NCBI RefSeq assembly: GCF_001640805.2
Contig: NC_066852.1
Span: 186,001-250,000, forward strand
From: Lates calcarifer
Lineage: Eukaryota; Chordata; Actinopteri; Centropomidae
Reading direction: 5' to 3'
DNA length: 64,000 nt
Part shown: positions 49,456 through 61,530 of the stretch, piece by piece
Position numbering within the stretch: position 1 is the stretch's first letter
Layout: every line of letters begins with the position of its first letter
Position numbers and translations under genes: made by a program
Notes under the pieces: model-generated
What the model was told of the DNA's origin: nothing
Database searches by the model: none
Seen by the model: only the letters and a program-made list of their open reading frames with translations

Positions 49456-50211
49456 GGAAACATGCTGAAAATGTATAAAGTGAACATAACTGAGGCATCA
49501 GAGAAAACTCAGTCTGAACAGATCATGTGAACAGAGGTTGTTCTATCAGAGCAGCTTTACCAGCTCCTCCAGCTTTAACTGATGTTAGCATTCTGTGCTA
49601 GGCTAAATAACATCAGACCACAGCTCCAGCTGAACAGCAGCTCTATGATAATAACAAGCCTTTCTGATTTACAGCTCTGACACAGTTCAGTTTTCCAAGC
49701 GAGGGGACAGTTCAACCGAAATGAACATTTTGACTGTAGGTTTTGGATTGTTTTATAGTTTAGCTAGCTAACTAATCATTTTGTTCTTGACTTGTTTTCT
49801 TTGTGGACCATTTTTATCACTTTCAGACCAAAACGCAGCAGGAAAATATCTCATTCTGCAGAGATACAGTTTACTGCTTTCTCCCCACTTGGCCTTGATA
49901 CTGTATCGGCACTTTAGACTGAGAGTTTGTTTTGAATTAGCAGAAGTAAAGTCACTGTAATGCACTGAAAAAACCAGCGTCCTTTAAGTCTTTCGACCTT
50001 GAGAAAATGTTTCTTTCTCACGATCTGCGTGTAGTGTAGTCTGTGTAGTCAAGTGTGAAGTAGGAACTGGTCCTGGCCTTTATGTACCTCAGTGACGGAG
50101 AAAAAACCAGGGACAGTCTGAGAGTTTCTGTTCTCATTCAATCTGAAATCAAATTATTGATCCTGCATTAAAGTGCCAAGTCTCAGCTTTTGCATCCAGT
50201 GGGAGATAAAC

Positions 50212-50390
50212 ACCGATCAGCTGCAGCATTAAAACCACCGACAGTACAAAGTTCTGCTGGGAAACCTCGGGTCCTTCCTTCATCTGGATGTGACTTTGAC
50301 TCATACCAACACCTAGACACGGATGAAGACTACAGGGGCCCCTCACCACACCACAAAACCTGCTCAGAAATGTTTCCAGGAAAACAACAA
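50212..50390. mobile_element. Left end of the Tc1-like remnant, second copy in unit B
   Basis: Third occurrence in the window of the 31612-31790 sequence, within the repeated left segment 49770-50605. Confidence 0.65.
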
Positions 50391-51181
50391 CAAGCCCAAG
50401 GTGTCAACCTGGCCCCATATACCAGTCTGAAACTCTTGAAGCTGCAGCTGTGCACATGCAGAAGGAGTTCATTTTCATATTTACACTCAGAATGATCAGA
50501 AGTCCTGAAAAGCTACAAAAACCACCTCATTAGCTCGTTTCCTCACTTTTCTTTCTCTTATTTTGTATGAGAACAAACTCATGTTGGAGGTGGTGACAAA
50601 AGAAACATGAATTTGTGACTTTATTTTAATTCATTACAGTTTTTAAAAATCACTTTCAGCTTCTTTATTAGAACCAGAAACAGGATGTAAACACACAAAC
50701 ATGTTTTTATTTATTAAAAATCAAAAAACAGAAACACAGGAGTAAAAGTTTAGTCTGATAATCATGGTCCTCAGGTGATAAACTGTAATAACTTTATCCT
50801 CTGACTTTAGCATATTATTTATTATTGTTATTAATATAAGATCATTATTTTTTACTGCTTTAGCCACAGAACCTCAGCAAAAACTTAGATGGACTAAAAT
50901 GAATCAATTAACTAAGATAACTGTTATATATTCAGCTGTGGTTTGACCCTGATAAAGGTTTTAAATTGAACCTGTTTAAGTAACATCATGCTCTAAATGA
51001 TTGACAAGAGGTTGGAGACCTCCTCCTCCTCCTCCTCCTCCTCCTTCCTCCTGAAAACATCACCTGCGGTCACTCATCGTCCACTTGTTACCAGAAATCA
51101 GCATTCAGGCATCCTCAGCGCAGGTCTCCAGATGTGACATTAATGAAGTGGGTGTAAACACTGTCTTACACTGAGCTCTCA

Positions 51182-51238
51182 CTCTCTGTGTCATTCATCA
51201 AGGAAGTTAACTCAGCAGCAGCAGCGCAGGACGCAGAG
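51182..51238 (+). other. Probable noncoding exon 1 of hexokinase copy B
   Basis: Near-identical to 32823-32879, with the donor (GAG/GTGAGT) at 51239 intact. The upstream CpG-richer promoter block is partly shortened (the counterpart of 32710-32760 is lost). Confidence 0.45.
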
Positions 51239-51426
51239 GTGAGTTACTTCACTTTTGTCTGGTTTTACTGCGGTTTTTGCGCAAAAAGAAGAAGAAGAAA
51301 ACTTTATTTTTTACATGTAAAACAGCAGCTCCTTCCTCTCCACCCTCTGCCTCCCTGTTTAAAGGGCCCCAGAGTGGCCCCTGAAGCCCCAGCTTTGAAA
51401 CCCCAGCTGCTGTATATTGATGGCTG

Positions 51427-51429
<3 letters not shown>

Positions 51430-51467
<38 letters not shown>
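51430..51467. repeat. (CA)n microsatellite
   Basis: A CA run, longer than its unit A counterpart at 33172-33193. Confidence 0.95.
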
Positions 51468-51470
<3 letters not shown>

Positions 51471-54400
51471 GAATGACATTGACTTGTCGGATGTTTGAAC
51501 ATCTCAGGATCTTTTGTCAGACTGGTCTGGTGTGTTTTCTGTTGCCCTCAGGCTCAGATCAGGAGCCTGACGTGCTCTTCTTCTTCTTCTTTATTTAAAT
51601 AAACGGGTCAGGTGTGTCAGGAAAAGCCTCAGCTGCTGCTCCTCAGGTGACAGGTGAGCTCTTAAAGACACTTCTAAAAACTTAGAGTCACATCTTAGAG
51701 GGAAAAATAGGAAAAAACGAGCTGAAATGAGCCAAAGTCAGAAATATTTTACCTCCTGCTCAGGTGAGTCTCTGACGGGGCGTGGCTGAAATACAACCTG
51801 TACGTAACCACTTTTTTTTTTAAATTCCTGCAATACTGCAAAATTAATGACAGTTCCATTAATTTCAGTTGTTTTTCAAAGAGGGCTAAAATGAGCGGAG
51901 AAACCTCACACCGGCACCTGGACGGCATCCCTTCGGACAGGCTCAGTCAGGTAATGTAACTTATTAAACCACCAGAATGAACCAGAACTAATTCTAGATC
52001 AGATATGAAACGTTTGATGTATGATGAAGTTTGATGGAACAAGTGTTTCTTTGAGGAATTGTTGATAAATATAAAAGTGACAGCATTTGTGTGATTGTGT
52101 AAAACCTTTAAGTGACAACCACAACTTTCCATCCCTGTGATTTAAGTCTTGTTACGCACCATGGTGAGTAGCCAGTCTCTTTTAGGAAGTCAGACTTCGC
52201 TGCTCAGGAGGATTCTCAGATTAGGAAATCACAGAGTTTGTATTAATCTGATTCATACAGGCGGATCAGTGACAGATGATGAATTTTATTTCCTTAATTT
52301 TAAAATAGAAGACTTCCAGTTTTCAGCCTGATGACTGAAAGTTCACAAGGCCCAGGACTGATGGAGAAGTCACACCCAACACTCCTCATTAGTTCTAAAA
52401 AACCTCCCTGCAGGTTCGTCTTAGTCAGCCATGATGCTGCGACGTTTAATCACTGATCGTCTTATTTTGTCTGAAAGATGGAGACATTACCAAAACCAAT
52501 AGACAGATGATATTTCAGTTTACATGGTGTGAAAGGTTGTGCAAACAGACTGGAGTTCGTTAGACAGAGGTGCAGAGTTGTAAAGAGTTGTAAAGAGTTG
52601 TAAAGGTTTCGTGCATCGCCATTGTGACAGCAGCAGCTCCTTCTTTACAGCCTCAACGTGGACGCCCAGCTATCTGCAGCCATGTCAGCATCTTCCACCA
52701 ACATATACACAGCAGTCGTCTGAAGTCAATCACCATCTCCAGTCTCTGCACATTCAGAACATAATTTTTCCAGACTGCTTCACAAAATCGTCCAACAAAG
52801 TCTCCTAACTTCTCCAAGTGGTATCTGTGATTTAGGAGGTTTTTATGGAGGTTTATGATCTCCTCTGGCAGTGTCATTCACTCTGAATGACATCAATATA
52901 TATTTATGTCTCTGTGTTCAGATGAAGATTTCATTCTCCACTTCCTCCTGTGACACTGATAGAATAGAATAGAATAGAATAGAAAAATAGAAACAATCAA
53001 CAAAAGATTGTTTAGGATTGACAGCAAAAGATAGAGCAAAATAAGAGTTCAAAATGATAAAATATAAAGTACAGAGTGAAAAAAGAGGTTAATGCACCCC
53101 AGTTGTTGGAGTAGAAGTTTATTTCATTTTCAATTAATCCACCAGTCATTTCTTTGACTGTTTAGTTGTTAAAATGCAAGAAAATAGTGATAAATGACCC
53201 ACTGGGGCCATTTGGATCTCTGGGGGGGCCATGTCACCCCTAGTGACAGGCCTCTAACATTTACAACCTGCTTCTGTCAGGGGATCATGTTTTTGGTGTT
53301 TGCAGCAGCAGCAGGACTGTCGAAACACGTCTGAGGTATTTCAGCACAGTAAATAACATGTGATGGTGAGAAAAAAAAGTACAGTATTTACTATCAGACC
53401 ACAGATCGATTGTATGATGAAACTGGTCCTATGCGTTTCAACATGGAGGCTCAGACTGAACTGAGATTGAGAGATTTCAGGGTGTGTCCGGAGCAGCTTA
53501 TACTGGATTCAGGAGGGTTTACTTTGACCTGATAAAGACACAGATATAGGAGAAACAAACATCAACAACAAAGTATTCTGAGACACCTAAAGCTACAATG
53601 ATTAGTCAAGCAACAGATAATTAATCAGCAGCTATCTCAACTCGATTGATTAATTGTTTGCCTTTAAACGTTGGGTCTTGAACTGAAAGATTTTTCAGAC
53701 AAATTATTTATCTGTTAAAAAACAATCAGCAGTTTGGAGAAAGATGTTTACACAAATCTCTGCTGAAGTATTTCTCTTTTAATCCCAGTAAATGAGCTGC
53801 TCATCGGTCCATGTGAGGTCAGGTTCATCTAAAAAGGGAAGTTTGTGTCGGTGGTGCCAGTGCAGACAATACAACAAAGGTCGTCCATAGAAACAGGACA
53901 GGAAGCAGCATCGTCTCACTAATCTGAACCAAAAACCAGCAGTGGAAGAAGTACTCAGATCACTATATACCAGTATAACCATGTACAAATACTCCATTAC
54001 AACTAAGAATCCAGTAGTATGAGAAGTATCAGCTGTAAAAGTACTTCTCTGACTGTAGCTGGTTTTAACTACTTTTTATACAGTTAGATAGTTCTAGTCC
54101 AGTGGTTCCCAATCTAGGGGCTGGGTCCCTCCAAAAGGTCACCAGATAATCTGTGTGGTAGAGGTATAAAATAGAATCAAATGGTTGGAGTCAAGTAAAG
54201 TTCAAAGATTTCTAAATTGTATTTGAGTAATTGCGCTGAGTCATAACCTTAAAATATAATGGTTTCCCTTTTAGTCTCTAAATGGGACGTGGCGACATGT
54301 CGGCAGCTCGTATTTCTGGAGGTTAGAGATGAGGGTGGTCAGTTAGGATGCAGTAAACTTTACTTAAAATGAGTTTGTTGTAAATTTGTGTAAACACTCT

Positions 54401-57400
54401 GAAGCTCAGTCAGCGTGAGTATAAACCCAAACAACAAAACTCAATCACCTGGACGCCCCCACTGTACTCTTAACACCAGTAAATGTAGAAACATTTAGGT
54501 GGAGTTTAATCACATCAGCTTTTAAAAACCAGTGCAGTGTTTTTCCAGCTTTGAAGGAAGCAGAAAACAGGAAGAGAAACGTGAATTGTTGCTGCCATCT
54601 CCAGAGGATCATAACATGCAGTGCCAGCCAGGCCTCTTCCTGCTTAATTTACCTCTGACACAGGAGGTTCTTGAATTTCTATTGACAGAGAAAAATTTGG
54701 GGTGTATCTTTTGACTACATCTCACTCTAAGTTGGGTGATTTTTTCATAACCAATGAAGTCTGTTGGTGAAATTAGGCTGTTTGGTGACTTACAGACAGG
54801 TTCCCCTGAACGTGATGGGTGGTTGGCTTATTAGCGTCATGGCTGAATTTCTAGGAACAGACCCAGGACCAGAGCCTCTATGTGAAGTGACTGTGAACAT
54901 TTCTTGATGGAAACTCAATCAGATGATGACAAGGAGACAAACTCAGTACTTTACACTTAAAAGACTCATACATCACACTGAATAAACATGTGAACAGTTT
55001 ATTATTGCTAAGAAACAGAGCTTTAAGTTTGAGTCATAACACATTTTTACTCATTTTACAAATGAAGACGGCATTTGATTTACTTTCACTGTTGAAAACA
55101 AGTCCCAAACATTAGTCTGTCTCATTATAGTTACACTTTAGGCCAATTAACAAAAAGGTTTTATTGAAAACCTTGAAAACCTACTTATATACTAACGGAT
55201 AAGCTACAGATTTTTACATATTTTCCTTGTGAATATGTGTGTATATTTTTATGTGGAAATGGATAATCAGTCGGTATATACACATATATATACAGCACAT
55301 ATAGTATATAGTCACATTGGGATATGATTCAGAGAACTTCCTCTCTTTTGTTCCTGTTCAAGCAGCAGTAAAGGACATATGTCAGACATCAGCTGTAAAT
55401 TCCTAGAATACCATGAGCTGTACTGTTTCTCCAACGACAAACTATCCATTCAGGTTTGTTGGGAATCATTTCTGCACAGGTCGGCCTTTGTTACTGGAAT
55501 AACTGCCTTTATGTTGAAGTCTATTTTTATCTCCTTTTGTCAGCCTGAACTCCAGTTATCTAAACCCAACTATGGAAACACTGATCAAAGAAGGAAAATA
55601 CTTCAAACTGTGGTTTAAATTGGTCAGTGTGCATCAGGAAGTGTGCAGATTCTGAGGAAACGCTGCCATCCTGTGGCTGAAGTTGTGAACTGTCTTCTGT
55701 CTCCTTAACTGTCAAAGTCATAGACTTAGACTTGATTTTATTGATCCCTTTGGGATGACTCCCACATATATTTGTTGTATTTCTGTCTCTACAGGTGCAG
55801 AAGTACCTGAAGCCTTTCGACCTGTCTCCCAACAAGCTGCGGGGGATTTCTGCTTGGCTGTGGACGGATATGATTCGAGGTTTAAATAAACGCACACATA
55901 ACAAGGCGGCCGTGAAGATGCTGCCCACCTTCGTCAGAGCCACACCCGATGGGACGGGTAAGAACCTCTATATTTTAGATAGATTGATGGATACATGGGA
56001 ATCCTACAAGCAGGAATTTGCTGAATGATGAATGCCCTTATGAATGTCTTCCGTCAGAGAGTGGTGACTTCCTGGCGTTAGATCTCGGTGGAACAAACTT
56101 CCGTGTCCTTCACGTCCGTGTGGTGGAGGAGGAGCAGAAAGTGCTGAAGGTCAGTCAGCATGCCATCCCAAAGAAAATCATGCTGGGAACTGGACAACAG
56201 GTATAAATATTACCTGTAGATGCAGAAATATTTAGTCAGAGACTTTCAGCTGTCATGTTTTCAGATGTTTACGTTGAAAACTATCTATCCGTATCCGTAT
56301 CCGTCTGTCCAGCTGTTCGACCACATCGCAGCCTGTCTCGGTGACTTCCTCGACGCTCAGAATCTGAAGGGACAAGCCCTTCCTCTGGGCTTCACCTTCT
56401 CCTTCCCCTGTGAACAGAAAGAAATCGACAAGGTCTGTACTGTCAAAGTCAAAAGCTCCTCAAATGTACAGTTAGTGGGCCTCATGCAACAACCATTCAT
56501 ATGGATAGATTCACTCTTAATCTGCACATATAAGCAATTTTAGAGAATAGGTCTTTTATCATTTGGCATTCCCCAATTCACCAATGTCCAAAGGTACAAA
56601 CAGAAGTCCAGATGTGTTGTACAAGTCACATGGACATAGATCTATCGGCAGAAATGGAATACAATATTTCTAATGTTTTCATTAGTGTTTAATCATCTAA
56701 AAGTAAGAATCATTACATTTTTGTTAGCATTGAATTACCAATTACCATTTTTCTACAGTAGCCCAGAATGGACAAACCAAACACTGTAGTCTCCTTTCTC
56801 CTTTTGCTTTTTTAACATTACTTGAAGGCCGCTGTAGCTTCTCCTACAACCTTGGAAAGGAAGGGATATTCAGTTGGTTGCAATCTGCGTTCTGACCACT
56901 AGATGTCACTAAATCCCACAAACTGGTCCTTTAAAATGAATGAAGTTTAAAGTTTGAAGTTTTCATCATCGTGGCTGCCAGTTTAAGATAAAATAATCTG
57001 TTATTGGTCCCACAAAATTTATAATTTTTTTAGCTGCAAACAGGGACAACAAAATAGGAAAAGGCATCAATAAGCAAATACAAGCAAAATATAAACAAGA
57101 CAATATATAAACAAATATAAACCATATGAACAATATAAACAGAACTATATACACAGTAAGGAATTGGATTTAACTTGATATTGCACAGTTTGAAATAATA
57201 ACACCTGAGTGAAATACTATAGCACAGCAGCTGATTTACTAGATCTTATGGTTTCATTGGTTCTCTAATGTGATAAATGATTCTCTTGAACATTTCTTTG
57301 GAAGGAAACTTCCCCACAAACAGAGCAGAACAGGAAGCCTTATAAGGCAATTTAAATGGAATCTATTATGCAAATGATCACACACCTACAGATGGTTTTC

Positions 57401-57749
57401 ATGAGGCTGACATGAGCAATTTACTGACTTGAAGACTTGAAACACTTGTATAAACAAACCTCACAGAAAAAAGCAAGAGGATAAGAATAAGGAAATGTTT
57501 TTGCATGAGGTCCAGTGTACTGTAAATGTTCATTTCGAATGAAACAAGCTTGTTTGTCTTTTCCTATAATATCTGAATATTTAACATCTCTCTCTACAAC
57601 AGGGCATCCTGATCCGCTGGACCAAAGGCTTTAAGTGCTCCGGCGTGGAGGGAGAAGACGTTGTGAAGCTGCTGAGAGAAGCGATTCAAAAGAGAGGGGT
57701 CAGTGATTAAATATAATAACTCAGAGCACTTCTTGCTACACAGTTAAAC

Positions 57750-58440
57750 TGGAGCCTCTGGGGATGGTCGGCCACTTTACCTAGATGGTAATTTACATGT
57801 GGCTGCGCATGTTTGCTGCAGGTGATAGTCTCTGTTCTGAGATTTTAAATGGTCCATTTTCTCGATTGCTTGATGTTGTAGACTGAAGGACTCATCAGGG
57901 GCTTTGCTTAGTTGGTCGGCAGCGAGCTCCTGGTTACTTTTCTATTTTCTAACTCAGCTTTCTCTTCATCTGGTTTATTGCATTGATGTTAGTTTCACCC
58001 TGAGCTGAAGACTGCTTAGATTGTTCAAGGTGGTGTTGGAGACATTTGTTGGATAGGATTGGAAGGATATAAGTTGCAATGGTCGCCGTTATCTCCTCCC
58101 ATCGCCCAGGTTCTAGAGCATAATATGAAACAATGGGCGTTTTTATTTTGTCATTCAATATATATTGCCATATTGCACAGCCCTGTGTCCACCAATACAG
58201 TTCCAAGTTCTCAAAAAGGTTGTCGTGGCTTGAAGCTTCAGGAGTGTTGATTTCTCAGGCAGGGATTCGTGAGTTCAGTTGGACTCTGGAGTTGCCTCGA
58301 GATGTTGTGAATTCACAACTTCTGTCGTGAATTGGCGCTATATAAATAAATGACTTGACTTAAACACTTCCTCCACCACTCCTCTTCTCTAGTGGATTTC
58401 TCTCAGTGTCCAATTTATTAGGAGCACCTCCCTTTATTGT
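57750..58440. mobile_element. Insertion with an L2/SINE-like 3' tail in hexokinase copy B
   Basis: This stretch has no counterpart in unit A. Its end reads GAATTGGCGCTATATAAATA followed by TGACTTGACTT, a 3' tail seen on many teleost LINE/SINE elements. No coding sequence was recognised. Confidence 0.5.
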
Positions 58441-59111
58441 CATAAAGTGAAAATATTTGTAGATGAGCATGAATCTGACTCGAGCTGGTTTTCCTCCACC
58501 TCTTCTTCCTTTGCTGTCTCTCAAAATGATGCTCAGACTCTTCATAAAAAAACATTGTGACACTTTCTCTTTGTGAGCGTAATGTGTGTGTAGGTGTGCA
58601 GGTTATTTTTTATTCAGTTTATAAATAGGAAGGACGTAAACACACCTGTCCCTCTATCTATCTCTGTCTCTGCAGGACTATGATATAGGCTCGGTTGCCA
58701 TGGTGAACGACACTGTGGGCACAATGATGAGCTGTGGCTACAGGGACCAGAGCTGTGAGATCGGCATGATCATTGGTAACAGTTCATTTTTAATGAATTT
58801 GTTTGTCAGGCTTTAGAGATGATATCTGCCATATGACATATACTGTATACAGAATGGTGGCTGCAGGTATCTACCCTTTTTGTACCCCTCTGCAGAGGTT
58901 TTTTCAATATGCTGCAGTGTTTTGTTCTGTGTTGTTTGAACAGATCTGAGACCACAAAAAACTACTAAGTTGTTATTCTACTTATTTTCTGTTATTTCTA
59001 CTACTTTTTTACTTGCTTTCCTTGTGACAAGAAAGAAGGATTGGTTGCAGTTTTTAAACGAATTAAGAAAAACAAAGTTTGACGCCAGCAGGTACTAACA
59101 TTGGCCAACTA

Positions 59112-59436
59112 CCCTAGCTAACGTTAGCACCAGTTAGCACCCGCTGGTAAAAGCAGGTACCTCTGATATAAGCTGTGGGATTTACAGGGTGTTTCTTGCT
59201 ATGGGTCCACATCCTTCCTGTGCTGTCCAGCTAAGGCGTATAAAGCTGGCCTTAGCTAGCTATCCTCACCCAGTTAAGATTAAAATAGATAGCTAGCTAT
59301 TTTTGCTATTTTTGGGCAGCACAGAAAATGAGTGACAACCAAAACACGAAGATGTGGGCTCATAGCAAGAAACACCCTGTGAAACCCATAGCTTGGTAAC
59401 CGCTTTTGGGTTAGTGAGTTAGCTAGCTAACCTAGC
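59112..59436. mobile_element. Inverted-repeat (foldback) element, copy B
   Basis: Counterpart of 44387-44732. The arms remain recognisable (CAGGGTGTTTCTTGCTATGG and its reverse complement), but the right outer arm is shortened. Confidence 0.65.
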
Positions 59437-61530
59437 AATCTGTTCAAACAACATGGACACAGCACTGCAACATCTTGAAAACAGGAGTGACTCTGAGAAG
59501 TTGGACCCTGAAACAACAATTTCCTCGGTTGTGATGTCAGACTAAACAAGTGGATAGAAGATCATTCTCAATTTGGAGGCAGCAGTGTTACCAAAAAAAC
59601 AGCCCATGTGTTCCTCCCCAGGTACGGGAACCAATGCTTGCTACATGGAGGAGATGAAGAACGTGAAGCGGGTGGAGGGCGACGACGGACGGATGTGCAT
59701 CAACACGGAGTGGGGCGGCTTCGGAGACAACGGCTCCCTGAGGAACATCCTGACGGAGTTTGACGTGCAGGTGGACAAGATGTCCATCAACCCTGGTGTC
59801 CACACGTACGTATGACGATCATGTGGAGAAACTTTTATTAATTACAAATCAACAGCAGCACTTACAAACTAAAAAGTCATGTATTTGTAGCAGTAAGTTG
59901 TTGATAACTTTGACACCTGCATTTTTCTTATATAGTCAATTTTGGTTAATAAGCAACGAATTGTAGACGTTGGCATCTACACACCAGTTGCATTAAACAA
60001 TGTTTGGCCACTAAGAGGCGGAACAATACAAAAACCATTTGATTTGATTTGATTTCTCCTTTAGCTTTGAGAAAATGATCAGCGGTATGTATTTGGGGGA
60101 AATTGTTCGACTGCTGTTGGTGAAGCTAACGGAGGACAAGCTGCTGTTTAACGGACAGACGTCGGAAGGCGCTGAGGACCCCGGGCAAATTCCAGACGAA
60201 GTTCATCTCTGAGATCGAAGAGTGAGTGTTTGACAGAGGCTTGTTTGTCTTTTGTCTTGAAGGTGCTAATAAAATACTTAGGGGCTGGTACTGGTTCTTG
60301 AATGTCCATCCTCCATTTTGTCCATCTTTATTTCCTGTCTCTGGTTCAGGGAGGACAACGGTCTGGAAAATGGCAAGAAAATTCTGACCAAGTTGGGCCT
60401 GAAATGGGATCCTGTTGACGTCCGGGTGGTGCGTCTGGTCTGCAACAAGATCTCATCGCGCTCTGCCCATCTCTGCGGCGCTGCCCTGGCGACCATCGCC
60501 AACCGTATCCGTACCTACCGCAGGCTGGACCACCTGAAGACCACCGTGGGGGTGGACGGAACAGTCTACAGTGAACACCCCAAGTAAGAGGGAATATGAG
60601 ACTGAGGCGCTTTTAAAACGTGCTTGGTTGCAGTTTAACTCCACTTTAACCTCCTATTTATCATTTATGAGCAATTATTTTTACTTAAAAACGACGTTGA
60701 GTCTGGCTGACAAATTCTACTGTAACTAAAGTTTGGAAAATGTAAAGTTCAGAGGGTCGGAAAAGCAGGACAGACTGGAAAAACCACAAAGAGACATTCT
60801 CACATGTTCAGTAAAGGCTCAAACTATCTTTGAGCCAGAGATCAAAGTTATTATTCCTGTTACAAGTGGGTTTTTTCTCTTAGTTTTTTTGAGAAATATC
60901 AAATTATATTTATGTGTCTGTGTGAACAGGCAGGACATGGCGCTGGGTGTTGACACATTAACACACTTCCTGCCTTTGTGGGAAGAAAAGCATGTTGAGA
61001 AAATACCATCTCACTGCTTAAAAGTCCTGTCACCTCTCTTTCCTTCACAATTATTTCCTGCCATGTGTGATGAGAGTTAAGGATTTTTTTCAGCTGAAAT
61101 TTTATCTGCTACAACACACATATCTGTTGCTCTAAATCACTTGTCTGTGTTGTTTGAAAGAGAAAATTATGTTTCATATCGGTTTCGTGAGAGTTCCTTC
61201 AGTTGGAATCTAAAACATTTTCTTCTGTTAATTAACTTTTCTTTTCCTTCTTCTCTCTCTCTTTCGTCTTATTTCCTCTCAATCCTTCTCTCTCCATCTT
61301 CCTCCTCCCTCCCTGTTTCTGCTCTCTGTAGTTTCCGTGAGGAGCTCCAGGCGACGGTGCGCCGCCTCGCCCCCGAATGTAGCATCACCTTCCAGGAATC
61401 AAAGGATGGCAGTGGGAAGGGCGCTGCCATGGCAGCGGCTGTGGCTCAGCGGCTGTCAGGAGGACAGTGATGGTGAGGAGAAGGAGGAGGATGATAATTA
61501 ATGACACTTTGTGCAAGTTTGAACGCAAAG

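Larger units (their letters stand above)
51891..61470 (+). pseudogene. Single-domain hexokinase copy B, frameshifted paralogue
   Basis: Exons parallel to copy A: 51891-51950 (from an internal ATG), 55795-55957, 56058-56200, 56313-56432, 57603-57698, 58676-58775, 59622-59805, 60065-60221, 60350-60583 and from 61332. All splice sites are intact. The first 18 codons of copy A are missing, so translation would start at MSGETSHRHL. Exon 4 lacks 6 nt in frame. Exon 9 has one extra A at about 60166, giving a stop at 60210-60212 (337 residues, without the C-terminal part of the fold). In the last exon a net 17-nt deletion removes the RLLED acidic tail; in copy A's frame it ends RLSGGQ at 61470. Catalytic residues upstream of the frameshift are unchanged. 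Substitutions are mainly amino-acid changing, including SAWLWTDM for SARLKKDM. It is a recent pseudogene, or, if the extra base is an assembly error, a fast-evolving gene. Confidence 0.75.
46838..61530 (+). repeat. Tandem segmental duplication, unit B
   Basis: Second copy of the unit at 30819-46675. Its left end is rearranged. The first ~930 bp (46838-47765) and a further copy of the same left segment (49770-50605) flank ~2 kb of non-homologous DNA with a LINE fragment. Most of hexokinase intron 1 (counterpart of 33530-35740) is deleted, and part of the intron between exons 6 and 7 is replaced (57750-58440). Confidence 0.85.

Noticed and set aside
46652..51180. Possible C-terminal half of a two-domain hexokinase after copy A
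   Set aside because: No exon with [18 protein letters not shown] or GTGTN motifs was found before unit B. Unit B repeats a complete single domain with its own upstream exon, so it is a tandem gene, not a second half.
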